Positions 35,918-47,282 of a DNA stretch of 64,000 bases are shown piece by piece; within the stretch, counting starts at the first letter, position 1; each line of letters opens with the position of its first letter. Under the pieces are notes generated by a model that was not told the DNA's origin, did no database searches, and was given only the letters and a program-made list of their open reading frames with translations. The stretch spans positions 158,940,976 to 159,004,975 of the forward strand of contig NC_086021.1 of NCBI RefSeq assembly GCF_036323735.1, written 5' to 3'. The translations under genes and the position numbers were made by a program. Origin of the DNA: Rattus norvegicus (Eukaryota > Chordata > Mammalia > Rodentia > Muridae).

Positions 35918-36208
35918 TTTAAAGCATAGAATAGAGTTTATTCAGGGCATAGGGAGGGAGTTAAGAGGGTAGGGCAGAGAAAGGCAGAGAGAGCTGGAGG
36001 GAGAGACAGAGACAGAGACAGAGAGAAAAACAAAGAGACAGAGAAAGAGAGAAGAGAAATGTAGAGAAGTAGAGAAAGAGAAGAGTAGAGGCCGGCGATG
36101 AGCACATGGAGAGATGGAAGGTGGAGAGAGAAGGGACAAAGGGGCAAGAGGATAAGAGAAAGAGAGCAAGAGAGGAGAAAAAGAGCAAGAGACCAAGAGG
36201 TGCCCTCA
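35918..36208 (-). mobile_element. GA-rich retroposed LTR-like 3' end
   Basis: On the minus strand this CT-rich segment ends with gaataaactctattctatgc and an A run (seven T at 35,913-35,919). Imperfect duplicates tgccttcatgt (35,900-35,910) and tgccctcatgt (36,201-36,211) flank it. The polyadenylation signal, A tail and duplication suggest retroposition of an RNA 3' end, perhaps from an LTR element. The family was not identified. Confidence 0.5.
35938..36200. repeat. GA-rich low-complexity tract
   Basis: gaga/gacaga repeats through most of the interval. The Ser/Leu-rich minus-strand open frames here are translations of it. Confidence 0.95.
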
Positions 36209-36915
36209 TGTTTTTACTTTTCAGCTCCGGGCAGTTTAACTAGAGTGGTTGGCATAAAAGTGTGAGTGGAGGGTCACTTGTACTCTCCTGAAATGCAGTG
36301 GGGAATTGGAAATTGTGCATGGGGTCATTGTACAACTCTACTGTCTACTGTGGTCACATTGACACTGCCTGGTGAAATTCTTCATAATGAAATATTTTCT
36401 GAAACACGGTTGGACTTTGGTTGCTTTAAAGTACCTCTGACTTACTTTATTTAGCAACCCATTAAGTTTTTCTAATGCCAGGTAGGTGTCTGGTATCCCT
36501 TTGGATTTCTTCTGAGGAAATCTTTGTTGTGTTCATTATGGATCAGCCATGGGTGTGCCATAATGTTCAGAATCACAGGACAGTATGTGATTTTCTCTTT
36601 AATTGTTGATGTAGTAGATTTTTAAACTCTTGGGAGAGGTGATCAGGCAGAGAAGTTTGCATTTGGTAAACCTGGCTTTTTGAGTTTTGAATTCTTTCTC
36701 TGACATGGGAGATATCATATAACTAAGTAGTATAGTATCAATACAGGCCACAGCCTGTCAAGGGAAGCCCTTCATACTCTGTGTGCCAGAACACCTTGGG
36801 AAAACCATATCTAGTGATGGCATGAAGCTTGGGACCTTTCGATTTGTAGAGGAGAGCCCTTTCTAATCTACTGAGATATTGTCATGTGTATAAAATTAAA
36901 AGTTAGACATACCTA

Positions 36916-37084
36916 AAGAAGTAGTGAAAATACAACTGAAGGGCTTGGGAATATAAGAGCAAATCAAGGCCAAACAGGAGTAAATAATGATCCTAGGATC
37001 ATAATTTTATTGTTTTAAACCATATTTTATATCCTGTATTTCACACTCACTCCATATTAATTATTTATAATTCAGACTTGGATT
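36916..37084. other. Spacer between kinase units
   Basis: AT-rich junction where the similarity between the two flanking units stops. Nothing else recognised. Confidence 0.4.
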
Positions 37085-38680
37085 CTGGCTCCCTCTGGAT
37101 TTCTTCTAGAATCCTTTCTAATTGTCTTCAGCTTGGTGTATCTACAGGTGTGCCAGGCCTTCCATTATTACAATTCTCTTTTTGACATCTTCTGTCTTGA
37201 ACTGATGAAATTCATCGTGAAACTCTATTTGGTGATGTGATAATAGTTGAAGTGGGGGTACAAGATTTCAGCATGAAATCTACCATTTATTATTTGAATT
37301 TTCTGTCAATGTGAATGGGAGATACCCAATTAGTTCCCAGTACTATACACCTAAACTCCAGATGTCAGTGGTAATTACATCCAAATATGTGCAACACAGC
37401 CTTTCTGGAATACAATATTCAGTCTAATACAAACCCTGGTTCTAATCCTGTATGTGATCCAGAGGGTGTGTTACTTGGAGGATGGGCTGCTAACATTGGA
37501 GGCTTTTATGCTTGTGCTCTTACTCTAGTCTATTTCCCTAGAAAATGAAGCGATCCTCCTCTAAAGGGGGACATGCTTGTGTCTAGGTTCTGAGCTATGA
37601 GTAGTCACATCTTGGGATTTTTCATATTTGATGTTTGTGAAGATGAATACTCTGTAACCTTCTCAGTATCAGTGAATCCTTAGAGCTGTTGCTGCTGCTG
37701 TTCTCTGTCTCTTGGGTTCTCCTGTTCCTCAGAAAAGGACAATATCCATGCTGTGGGAAGCTTTTGCCTTATACATTCTGTTAAAGAAAGAAGGTGTAGA
37801 CATCACAGTGTTTCCTCATGCCATTTCCTCCCATCTCCAGGCAGCTCTGGTAGACCAGGTGAAAAGAAGGTTTGAAGGAAAGGACACTTCCCCCTCAGAG
37901 TCAATGGGAAGTTGGGAGGTTGTATGTGTGATTGTCTACAACTCTGCCCACTTCAATTTGCACTGCTCAGTGACCTCCTAACTTTTAATTCATTGTTTGC
38001 CATTACAGGGACATATTGTTGTTGCTTTAAAGAATTTTGGACTTCCTGGGTTCAGTAACCCTTTTAAAAGATTCTAATGGGATCAGGGTTACTTTTAGAA
38101 TTCTTCTAAGGACCTTTGAATTTTCTGCATCTACGGTTGAGAGGTATCCAGTCTCTAAAACGTAGAGGATCAAAACAAGTCCTGTATTTTCATAGATAAC
38201 CCACTGTATTTTGAACACCGCAGGAGATCAAAATGCAGAGGTTCCACTGGAGAGCTGAGTTTTCTCCTCACACCTAAGTCACTAAATTTAAGGGGCTCTT
38301 TATAAGCTACTGAGATGTTTTCTTGCTTAATAACTCACTTAAATATATGGTGGATATGTGAAGGATAGACATATCCACAAGTGTCCCCTACGTAGCATAT
38401 TGCAGCCTCCTCCTCTTCCTCCAGACACCCATATTTAGTGCCACATATCAGAAGGTTAACTTTGCTTCCTCTTCCACATCCAGGTAGGATTTTCATCCTT
38501 GTCTCGATGACCTGCATCAGTTGTTTGATATGAGAATGATGTAGTGATTTCAGGACCTCAGTATCGGACATGATCAGGGAGTCTATATTTGCCTTCTCTA
38601 AGAATTTGGATGAACACAAGGTCTTAGTCCTAAGATAGAAAGCCAAAGGTCCCTGAAACAGTGCCCATGACATAATTTTT
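37085..38680 (-). pseudogene. Smok-like Ser/Thr kinase pseudogene (best unit)
   Basis: Intronless and about 1.55 kb, the length expected for a roughly 500-residue single-exon kinase. From 38,673 the minus strand reads a degraded N-lobe, then FLEKANIDS and EVLKSLHHSHIKQLMQVIET (about 38,600-38,500), the alpha-C to beta-5 region of SNF1/MARK-like kinases. YGCLEEEEEA follows at about 38,433. The HRD-loop site reads PSHIHHIFK then a stop, followed in frame by an ENI. A DLG stands where DFG belongs, and VLILYVLETGYL (38,182-38,141) matches subdomain IX. Subdomains X-XI are deleted here. The tail runs to a stop near 37,127. Rodent sperm-motility kinases (Smok) are the closest family I can name; MARK-like is the alternative. 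No active kinase is possible. Confidence 0.62.
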
Positions 38681-38904
38681 GGGAGATGTTTTCTTCAAAG
38701 GAACTGGCCTTAAACTCATTTCATATTTTCACTATTTCCTTCTCTTGGTAGAAGTGATAAGGTATACAAGTGAATAAATATATAGATAAATGATGTCTTC
38801 CTGGAATAAATCTGTTCTAGGAATGATTTTATTTACAAATCCTAACACTACACATCAGAGATACCTAAATGAACTGTAGTGCTAGGGAACTGCTAGTGAT
38901 ACCC

Positions 38905-39462
38905 CCATATCCACCAAATAAAAGACAGGAGCTGTTCTGGTGCAGTTCTCACAGCAGGGCCTTTATTTTATATGAGCTAGCTCGGGCCCCTCAGCTTACT
39001 ACTAACTGACAGGGAGGTTTTGCATGTAGAAAGGAGCCCTGAATGTCTACTGGTCAAGGCTTTATAATAAACTGCAAGCGGGGTGGGTTGTGAGTGTGCA
39101 AGCATTGAATTGGACAGCTACCCTGGCCTTTAACATAATTGGCTGGTGCTCGGGATCATATCTTAAACTTAATTCCTGCTTTCCCTGCATTGTTGTTCCT
39201 TAGACAGGGGCTGTGCTTGTAATCTGGGGGTGTGTATTTCTTGGGAGAATAATCTGGAGACACTGGGCTTGTTGGGGTTTAAACCTGGAGCCACAGGTCT
39301 TGTGGCTAGTTAGCCTACAGTCTGAAGCTAGGCTCAGGTTTTCTTCAGGGATGGTAACTTGGAAACTAATGCCAGGTATCATCCTTTTAGTTTACCTGAG
39401 TTCAAACTTAAGTCAGATCCTCCAAAAGGACATCTGAATTTAAAAGATTTGGCCTCTCCTGC
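38905..39462 (-). promoter_or_regulatory. ERV LTR
   Basis: On the minus strand a purine-rich tract (ggaaatggggggcaggagag, about 39,461-39,480) precedes the LTR. A TATAAAGCC box lies near 39,055-39,068 and AATAAA near 38,964-38,970. A U5-like stretch follows toward 38,905. Unlike the U3-R at 27,626, this LTR appears to include U5. Confidence 0.55.
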
Positions 39463-40450
39463 CCCCCATTTCCCTTATGACTAGAAGGCCCAACCATGGG
39501 CTTTTATGAGAACAGTTACAGGGCTACGTTTTGTGCTGTCACTGGAGCATGGGCAGGAGCTCATCAGTGGGAGACAGCAGGGAGTTCTGAGGTTCAATTC
39601 TCCTCCTGCTAGCCAGGCTATTTCCAACTGCAAATGGATGTGCAGTGCATCCACACTGTAACTCTGTAGCACATGAACCCTTTCAGTGACTCTAGTGACT
39701 CCTGGCAGTGTGTGTTGACTATGGCCCAATCTCCAGGTTATAGGTGGTGGAGCTCCAACTAGACAGTTGGCGTATTTTATGGAAAGCACAAAGTTTAAGC
39801 CAAACATATTTGTGTACCCACTGGATACCCTCGAAACCATATAATAATTAGTACTCATCTGCTTCTGTTACAACTTCTGTAAGTAGGTGAACTGAACATA
39901 ACTTTAAAATGTGTGAGCCCCATCTAGTATGGGGAGTTCTGTACTCTATAGATAATTAAGAGAAGAAGAGTCACCCAGTTACTGTTAGTCTTTAAGATTA
40001 ATTTAGCTAAGGTCTCCAACAGTGTTTATTTTATCTTCTCTACCTCTCCTGAACTCTGGGGTCTGTAAGCACAATGAAGTTTCCATTTAATCACCAGAAT
40101 ATTAGCTAATCTCTAATTTAACTGCGACAAAAATATAGGTCGATTATTTGACCCTACAAGCTTAGAAAAACCATATATTGCAAGAATTTATTTTAGTATT
40201 TTATATAAGCATCTGCACATTCTAGTATTTGGTGGGGGAAAATCTCAGTCCATCCTGAAAAGTTATCTATATGCACCAGAAATACTTGCATCTGATTTTT
40301 CCTGAGTTTACCTCAATAAAGGGTGTTTCCTGATAGACTCCTGTTTTTGTGCTCTGCTATTGAGTACTAAGTTTCTGTTAACTGGCAACCACATAGGTCA
40401 ATTGACAGGCACAGAGTGAATGTTTTCTGATCAAACATGTTGCCATTACA
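39463..40450 (-). pseudogene. ERV 3' internal remnant with integrase piece
   Basis: The segment 40,020-40,330 parallels the ERV integrase segment at 29,670-29,970 block by block on the same strand: ctgaactctggggtctgtaa, cacaatgaagtttccattta and gaaatacttgcatctgattt. Between it and the LTR about 0.5 kb is poorly recognisable, and env TM is not seen. It is therefore an internally deleted, older class I ERV. All frames are closed. Confidence 0.55.
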
Positions 40451-40479
40451 TGCTCTTAAATTTGTTTCTTAAGGCATGC

Positions 40480-40790
40480 CTTATTTCCTGTTTTATTATC
40501 TCATCAAAAAGCATCCTACTGAGTGGTTGGGAATTTTTTCCTTTGTTACTCATTGTGAAGACATTGGTGATGTGTCTTCTTCATGGCTTAGCCATGGGTA
40601 TGCTATGACCTTAATAACAGTGGACCCTCTTTGTGTCATTCGAAGTCAGTAATAGATTTAATAGATTTTTATAAGAGGTGATTCAGAATGCAAGATTCAG
40701 GATAAATTCTGCCAATTGTTCTTGGAATTCTTCGACATCCTGAATGGGACATGGCTCAGCACCGATCACCCCAGGGATGGACATTGCAAT
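40480..40790 (-). pseudogene. Kinase-array fragment (C-lobe end)
   Basis: The minus strand reads YKNLLNLLLTS (subdomain X-like, about 40,675-40,640) and VIKVIAYPWLSHEEDTSP (about 40,620-40,565). These parallel LSQEFKNLL and NIMAHPWL of the unit at 36.5 kb. The phrase gccatgggtatgctatgacc parallels gccatgggtgtgccataatg at 36,546. The left side is replaced by the ERV remnant. Confidence 0.55.
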
Positions 40791-40894
40791 AGGAATCGTT
40801 TCATGCTTTGTGCTACTAAATCCCCAGCGCACAATACGCACTCCAGGGCTCGCTCTGGTACTCCTAGCACAGGTGCTCCTGAGCGTCTGTTTCC

Positions 40895-41356
40895 CTGTAT
40901 GAGAAGATGCTGAGGCTTCTCAGCTTGCGCGCTCACCCAGAGACACTTGATACTTGCTAGGAGGATGTGCTTATGTCTAGGTTCTCAGTGCTATCAGTGA
41001 TGACATCTGGGATTTTTCCTGTTTTATGTCTGTGGAGATTTTCTTGTTGACAATAAATCCTCAGAATTCATGATGCTCTAAGTCTTTCCTCAAGTTGTGT
41101 TCCTGAAAGGAGGCTCATGTACATGGTGGGATAGGTTATGTAAGGGAAGCTCCTCTTCAAGAGGACAAAATGAGAAAGGTAGGGGTAATGGTTCAGTCCC
41201 TTAGAGGCAGAGGCGAGTTGAGAAATTGTGTCTGTTTTATTGTACAACATATGTAGAGTCCTATCCTATACAGTACTCAGATTTGATCTGCCAGACTGAC
41301 TTCATATTCGTGATTAAATATATTCCCTTTACATGCTCATATTCAAAGTGCTTTGA
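40895..41356 (-). pseudogene. Kinase-array fragment (tail)
   Basis: gaggatgtgcttatgtctag (40,961-40,980), then gttctcagtgctatcagtga and tgacatctgggatttttcct, match the tail region of units at 24.9 and 37.6 kb. cttgttgacaataaatcctc (about 41,043) continues the match to 24,133. An L1 3' UTR insertion at 41,367 interrupts the right side. Confidence 0.5.
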
Positions 41357-41366
41357 AGCACCTTTT

Positions 41367-41902
41367 TTTTTTTTTATTAACTTGAGTATTTCTTATATAC
41401 ATTTCGAGTGTTATTCCCTTTCCCGGTTTCCGGGCAAACATCCCCCTCCCCCCTCCCCTTCCTTATGGGTGTTCCCCTCCCAACCCTCCCCCCATTACCG
41501 CCCTCCCCCCATAGACTAGTTCACTGGGGGTTCAGTCTTAGCAGGACCCAGGGCTTCCCCTTCCACTGGTGCTCTTACTAGGATATTCATTGCTACCTAT
41601 GGGGTCAGAGTCCAGGGTCAGTCCATGTATAGTCTTTAGGTAGTGGCTTAGTCCCTGGAAGCTCTGGTTGCTTGGCATTGTTGTACTTTTGGGGTCTCGA
41701 GCCCCTTCAAGCTCTTCCAGTTCTTTCTCTGATTCCTTCAATAGGGGACCTATTCTCAGTTCAGTGGTTTGCTGCTGGCATTCGCCTCTATATTTGCTGT
41801 ATTCTGGCTGTGTCTCTCAGGAGCGATCTACATCCGGCTCCTGTCGGTCTGCACTTCTTTGCTTCATCCATCTTGTCTAATTGGGTGGCTGTATATGTAT
41901 GG
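41367..41902 (-). mobile_element. L1 3' UTR, 5'-truncated, with target duplication
   Basis: T run, antisense L1 3' terminus, C-rich antisense of the polypurine block and about 450 bp more of L1 3' UTR. It is bounded by agcacctttt at 41,357-41,366 and 41,903-41,912. Its high similarity to 24,988-25,530 marks a young copy, inserted into the kinase array. Confidence 0.92.
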
Positions 41903-41912
41903 AGCACCTTTT

Positions 41913-42520
41913 ATATCCTGGATTTAGTATTCAATTAAAAATATTCTAGTGTGATTCTGAAAGTCCTCTCTCAGAATTGCTTTTGAGGATGATGGATTTT
42001 TGTTGTGTTTTTATTGCTTCTGTTTTTGTTTTTTCCTAGCACATTCACATTTCTTATGGCTTATATGACTATGGGACATTTTGTGGATTCAAATATTCAT
42101 AGCTGATTAGTTAAAATGTCCTCCAACTTGTAGACAAGATAGGGAGAATTGAAACTTTGAACAAAAATTGCCATTCAATTTTTGGGTTCCTTGTGATTTT
42201 AAGCAGAAGTCATACAGTAAAAAAAAATACAGGATGACAGTGAGCTTTGCAATATCAGTGGAAAGAACTTTATACTGTGTGCCTCTGGACACCTCTATTG
42301 AATATTATTCAGTATAACAAACACCCTGGCACAGTCATCAGATGTCATCATGAGTGTGTGTTTCCATGAGCATGGGCTGACATTTTCTAAGGCTTCTATA
42401 ACTGGTCTCTCATCCTGAAGTTTCTTGCTGCAAAATACAATTGAGCCTCCCTAGGAGGATAAGCTTGTGCCTAGGTTCTGAGAGTTCCTAAGGCTCACAA
42501 CTTGGATTTGTTGAGACGGC
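41913..42520 (-). pseudogene. Kinase-array fragments (tail and C-lobe edge)
   Basis: At 42,235-42,520, caatatcagtggaaagaact, gaatattattcagtataaca, gggctgacattttctaaggc, gaggataagcttgtgcctag and gttctgagagttcctaaggc follow the same order as the tails at 24.7-24.95 and 37.3-37.6 kb. The 41,913-42,185 piece resembles 38,040-38,110 more weakly. Confidence 0.42.
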
Positions 42521-44890
42521 AGCAAAGGAGAGATAATCTTATAAAGAAACTAATGAAACATGAAAAGGGAGACGTGACTAGTGTCCTCCATCTGAACTTC
42601 TGGTTTGGCCAGGAAAGTGGGTCAAAGAGCAGATGGGAGAGTGGTAGGAAGAGCAATGAAAGGTGCACTTCAAGTCCAAGCTATAGTAGGAAAAGAGAGA
42701 AAAATCTATAATCCAACATGCAGTAAGGTCCCTAACATTGGTCTCTTACAAGAACTTATGGTCATCAGAAAGTTCTCAGCTTTTGAACTGCTGGAATAAA
42801 AGAGGCTTTTAAACAAGGAACAAAAGAGCTTGGTGCCACCTAACTCATGGTGCTACAGGAAAAGATAGGAATTAAATATAATCAGTGTGAGTGCTGGGAA
42901 AGCTGAGTAATGTAACTTTCCACCATTCCTTAAGGCAAAAAAAAAAGTAACCCGAGACTGTGTGAGGGAAACAACTCATTACTGGTTTGACAAGTCAAAT
43001 CCATTAGAATCATATGGTTAACTCCATGGCATGCCCTAAATATCAGGGAATGGAAGACCGAAAGAGAGGGACAAAATCTTCTGTGAAAAATCAGAAGAGA
43101 CTGTGTTTGGCTCTTTTACTAGGACAATGAAATTGTATTCATTTGACTCCTAAAAGAAAAGGTTTATCCAGTGGACTGATCCAGTGTATTATAAAATGTT
43201 AACAACCTTGCTGCCCCTTTAAAAATAGTCAAAGGTTTTGCTGATCTGAATGTGTTAGAGGAAGAAGGAAACTGTCTGGAAAATGAGAGGGCGCCCTTGA
43301 TGAGCTAAGACTATGGAAAAGTAGAGGAAGAGGTCTGTCTGGGCTCCTTAAAGAAAAAGTAGAATGATTTGTATGAAGTAGGCATTCTATCCCTCAACAG
43401 CAACAACAAAAATACTCACTCCTGGAATGGCAAATTTTGTGCTAAAGGGCTTCTGGATTGCTTAAAATTCCAAGGAACAGTAGGCTGATGGCATCTGTGA
43501 GAGAATATTTAGGTGAAGATTATCAGGTCAGAGGCAAACATTCCCAACGAATAAGCAGTGTGTATTTCCTTCTTGGAAAGGTTCAGGATAGGCGTGGGGA
43601 TGATTTGCTCAGGTATAAACTCTGAAAGAGTGACATTTGTGGAATGGGGGAAGCTAAAGCTATATGAGACAGCTACAGTGCTAACCAAGCACTCCACACA
43701 CATATGAACCTAGCGGGTACAGCAGGCAAGAGCACAGTCAGCTGTCCCTTTGTTCCTGAGTAGGTCGATCCCATTAAGTCAGACCTACTGAGCTAACGAT
43801 GGATGGAGATATGTAGATGGCTCTATGAAAGAGCTCCAGGATCTAGTAATCTAACAGCTCAGAGAAATGACTGAGCATTACAGGGAGCTAAGTCAGTTAG
43901 CGGCTAATGTCATTGTTTTATACCTACTTTAATCTGTGGAGGAAGTGATACTGATACAACTGGATAAAACGTTTCCATAGTGAGTTAGACTTTGCTTATG
44001 TTCAACTTTAGTATCTTCTAGGTTGTGAACTTCTGAGATTCATGGTCCCGTGCTTAGAATAGATGAAAGAGACAGTTTGAGTGCTTCAATAAGGTCATTT
44101 TTTAATCCCTCGGTTTGGTAGGGGATGCTGGTTCATGGCCTTCTCCTGCCCATCCTCTGGAAAACATTCTCTTACATGAATGACACAAGGGTAATCTTTG
44201 AGTGTTTTGCAAGCTATTGGAGAGCCACCCAAGTACATGGGTAATTCTGTCTACCTCACAGTCCTAGTGGGGCTCGGTTAATTGAAAGTTAAAAGTACAA
44301 ATGGTATCTTACCTGTATAAAAAATGATACTCCCAGAAGGCATGTGGTAACTAAATGTAAACCCAGTGCAACGGATCAGCAACACACCTGAGAGTTGATG
44401 GCCATGGAAACCCTTGAGGGCCCACAAAGCATACATTCTATTGCTACTAATGCAGGTTATATGCCAGAAGTAAATAGAAAGACAGTTTGCTGAAGACAAT
44501 TTGTTGACTATACGACATAGGAATGAAGCTGGGACTGATCTGGTAGGTAATCATAGTGAAAGAGGGTGCCATGCAGGTTGTTGGTAGAGATCTGTCACCA
44601 GCATTCCTGTTTCCCTATGTACCGTGCTGTTAAATTAGTGACAAGCCAAACAGGATGTTCCTCTCATTCTGTAGTGGCTGGGTTAACATGAAGAAGTCCA
44701 AATGTCTTCTGATTGGAATAAAGGCCCACTCAATAAGAGGGGGTTTATCTGATACTGTAAGTCTGGACATAAACCTTTAGATGTGCTGGTCACAGGTCAA
44801 AATGGGGAACAGTTTCTGTTCTTTTATTAGATGGATTAGATGTTGCTGCCATATTGCCTTCTAAACAAGAGGGCTTTTAATGCCATACAT
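42521..44890. other. Unassigned, possibly old LTR-element interior
   Basis: No open frame longer than 75 codons. Position next to an LTR-like end at 44.9-45.6 kb suggests decayed ERV interior, but I recognise no pol motif with confidence. Confidence 0.25.
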
Positions 44891-45590
44891 TGTCAAATTG
44901 TCAGCATCAACTCAACCATCAGTGAAGCTCTTGAGATCAAGGGACTGTTTCTGTGATACAGTGGCCTAATTCTTAGCCATAAGTAGATAACTGTGACCTT
45001 CCTTCCAAGGCTCAGGGACCATTGCAGAAGAGGTGGCAGAAAGAATGTGAGAGCTGTAGGATGGGGATAGAGTGCTATATTGCTGCTTCCTGGGTGTTTG
45101 AACAATTACACCCTACAGGGATGCTCCTTATCCAGAAGGTAATCAACAAATTAGCTTCAGAAAGTCCCTGAAATGAACAGACTCACTAGGACACCCCTCT
45201 CCAGAGTAAACACTATTGGTTACTGGGAGTTTCTTCAATGATGCAAGGCTTCTAAGAAGACTTGCAGTCAAAGCAAGCTCTAAAGACTCTCAGATCAGAT
45301 CAGGTGCCTTGCAGAAACAAAGTAGCTGAACTAGCTACAAGAGGTACAGATGAACTGAGTCACTTTATAGTATATGCTGAACTTCCTCACAGAACACTCT
45401 CCCAGTTGTGATATCTGTAGGCTGTGCAGTGTACTGCCACTTCCCAGCTTTTGTGAGATCTCACCTATGCTTTGTCCTGCTTGATGATGACTCTGTATTT
45501 GAATAATTTCTACTTCTGTAAGTAATTTTTCCCCTAGAATTCTGTAAGTAACCCCAATAAAACTCATTGTTCACCAAGATGGCATTTGTT
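44891..45590 (+). mobile_element. LTR-like element end
   Basis: The stretch 44,930-45,080 (gataactgtgaccttccttc, ggctcagggaccattgcaga, gaatgtgagagctgtaggat) is a phrase I know from murid LTR-element interiors. ctgtaagtaaccccaataaa followed by actcattgttcacc at 45,541-45,574 reads as an LTR R region. Boundaries and family are uncertain. Confidence 0.4.
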
Positions 45591-45746
45591 CCTATCTATT
45601 CTTTGTTCTGTCCTGTGCTCCATATCTGGGATAAATAGTCATTTGAGTTGTGTCTCAAAAGATATGCCTCACTCTAACTCCATTTCAGTTCCACTATATG
45701 TATGGTAAGGCACAGCACAAAATATGGCACATTTTAAAGGACTTAG

Positions 45747-45815
45747 TCAGGTGTATTGCATCTTTAATGCCAGTATGTAGTAAGAGGAAGGAGGAGGATC
45801 ATACATGTTAGGCTA
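45747..45815 (+). mobile_element. Diverged B1-like SINE fragment
   Basis: gtcaggtgtattgcatcttt, aatgccagtatgtagtaaga and ggaaggaggaggatcataca follow the 5' half of B1 with many changes. Confidence 0.45.
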
Positions 45816-45824
45816 GAACACCTG

Positions 45825-46300
45825 CCCATTTCCTGCACAAGCTGGAAAACCACATTTGCACTTCTTCCCCAAACCTGATTCCACAGAGAAAACTCCCTGC
45901 CAGTTGCAGCAAACTCTGGACCAACATATCATCAAGCCTAATCTCTTTAGTTTCCAGCAAACCACCCAGGAGTGTGTACACAGGGGTTCAGTTTTTTACC
46001 ACATTTGGACATAATCCCAGCTCTTACCTTCCAAGTCACCACCACCCCAAGACCCATAAGAGCCCTCCCTTGTCTTGCTTTAGCCTAGAAGCATGAGTTC
46101 CCTCTTTTTCCCCTGTGAGATCTCGGACAGCCGGTGTTTTTATATGTTTTTATCTACTACTAATCTGCCCTAATCTGGCCTGTATCTGTCTCACTGAGGG
46201 ACAGAACAAGCCATTTAATAAACTTGGGTCAGTCTGAATTTTATACCCAGTTCCATGTCAGTCTTTTCTGTGAAGTGGCACCCTGTGTCAATCACAAAAA
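45825..46300 (+). mobile_element. Probable solo LTR
   Basis: It has a promoter-like cccataagagccctccc (46,059-46,076), a gagatctcggacagccggtg block and ttaataaacttgggtcagtc (polyadenylation signal at about 46,217), then a short T/G-rich end. This arrangement is typical of a rodent ERVK-type LTR. Terminal dinucleotides and target duplication were not resolved. Confidence 0.4.
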
Positions 46301-46697
46301 GAAACAATGAAAGAAAATACCCTAGACACAGGACTTTAGGAAACATAAGTTTCTTAGATGACCACACAAGAAAAGGAAAGTGAAGAAATCTTCAATATTT
46401 CCTGAATTTATTATACAGTTGGGATTCTTATCAACTCCATGTAGATAGGGACCAAAGTACAGAGCTCAGCAGAAGTAAGTTCCTATACAGAATGAACCCT
46501 ACAGATCTTTTTCAAACATTTCTTTTTGTTTCATGTGCATGTGTTCTTTGCATGTTTACATGTGTGCTGCCTTGACTAACCCATGCTTGCAAGGCTAGAA
46601 AATGGCAATGCTCATTGAAACTGACATTATAGAGTGTTGTGATCTGTATGTGTGTTTCAGGTGTTGATTCCAGGTCATCATCATCGTCTTCTTTTTC

Positions 46698-46833
46698 TTG
46701 GATATTTCTTTAATTACATTTCAAATGTTATTCCATTTCCCAGTTTCCTGTACATAAGCCTCCTATCCCCTCCCTCTCCCCTTCTTCTATAAGGGTGTTC
46801 CCCATCCCCATCCCCCTTTCCTGCCCCCCCCCC
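46698..46833 (-). mobile_element. Old L1 3' end, right part at 47,283
   Basis: gatatttctttaattacatt, tcaaatgttattccatttcc and the C-rich tract are the antisense of an older (Lx-like) L1 3' terminus. An LTR interrupts it, and it continues at 47,283. Confidence 0.75.
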
Positions 46834-46840
46834 ACATCAA

Positions 46841-47255
46841 TGACGGGCTGCAGAGTACCTGGACGAGAATGAGGGACAAGAGACTCAAAGAAGGACACCA
46901 AGACAAGAGTTTGATCAAGGCGACAATTTTATTTTTCCCCAAGGCTGAATTTATACCATAACATGGGTAACAGAGGGAGGGGAGAAGTAAGAAACATTTA
47001 CGCAGGCCAAGGACCCAATATTCGTGTGGTCAGGGAATAGGCTGATGTTGACAGGATGTCAGAAAGGTCACAGGTTTGTCATATCTATTAGTCAGCAGGA
47101 TGTTGGTTTTTCAGAAAGGTTACAGGTCATCACATTGGGTATCTTGACGAATCATATTATTATTCATTTTGACCACCAGATTTGTATTAGTCTTCTGCAG
47201 CTGGCTGGGGATTTTCCATGAACCCAGTCATGCTTAATTCTAACCATAATAATAA
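46841..47255 (-). mobile_element. Solo LTR (ERVK-like) inside old L1
   Basis: On the minus strand the element ends ...gtactctgcagcccgtca. It carries AATAAA at about 46,926-46,934, followed by a ttgtcgccttgatcaaactc block typical of IAP/ERVK-type R-U5. A 6-bp duplication catcaa flanks it (46,835-46,840; 47,256-47,261), the size expected for ERVK. The 5' terminal TG has decayed to TT. Confidence 0.65.
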
Positions 47256-47282
47256 CATCAACAATGGAGGGCTTCAAGGGTA

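Larger units (their letters stand above)
35765..36915 (-). pseudogene. Kinase-like pseudogene, C-lobe part (unit split by L1)
   Basis: Read on the minus strand, successive frames give kinase C-lobe features. A VLILYYLVI-stop-YLP run (subdomain IX-like) is near 36,755-36,715. LPDHLSQEFKNLL (subdomain X) is near 36,655-36,615. NIMAHPWL (end of subdomain XI) is at 36,563-36,540. These are in different frames, with stops. The order and spacing match SNF1/MARK/Smok-type Ser/Thr kinases. Its 3' part continues at 24,971-24,480 beyond the L1. A GA-rich element is inserted at 35,918-36,208. The N-lobe is not recognisable to the right of 36,915. Confidence 0.6.
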
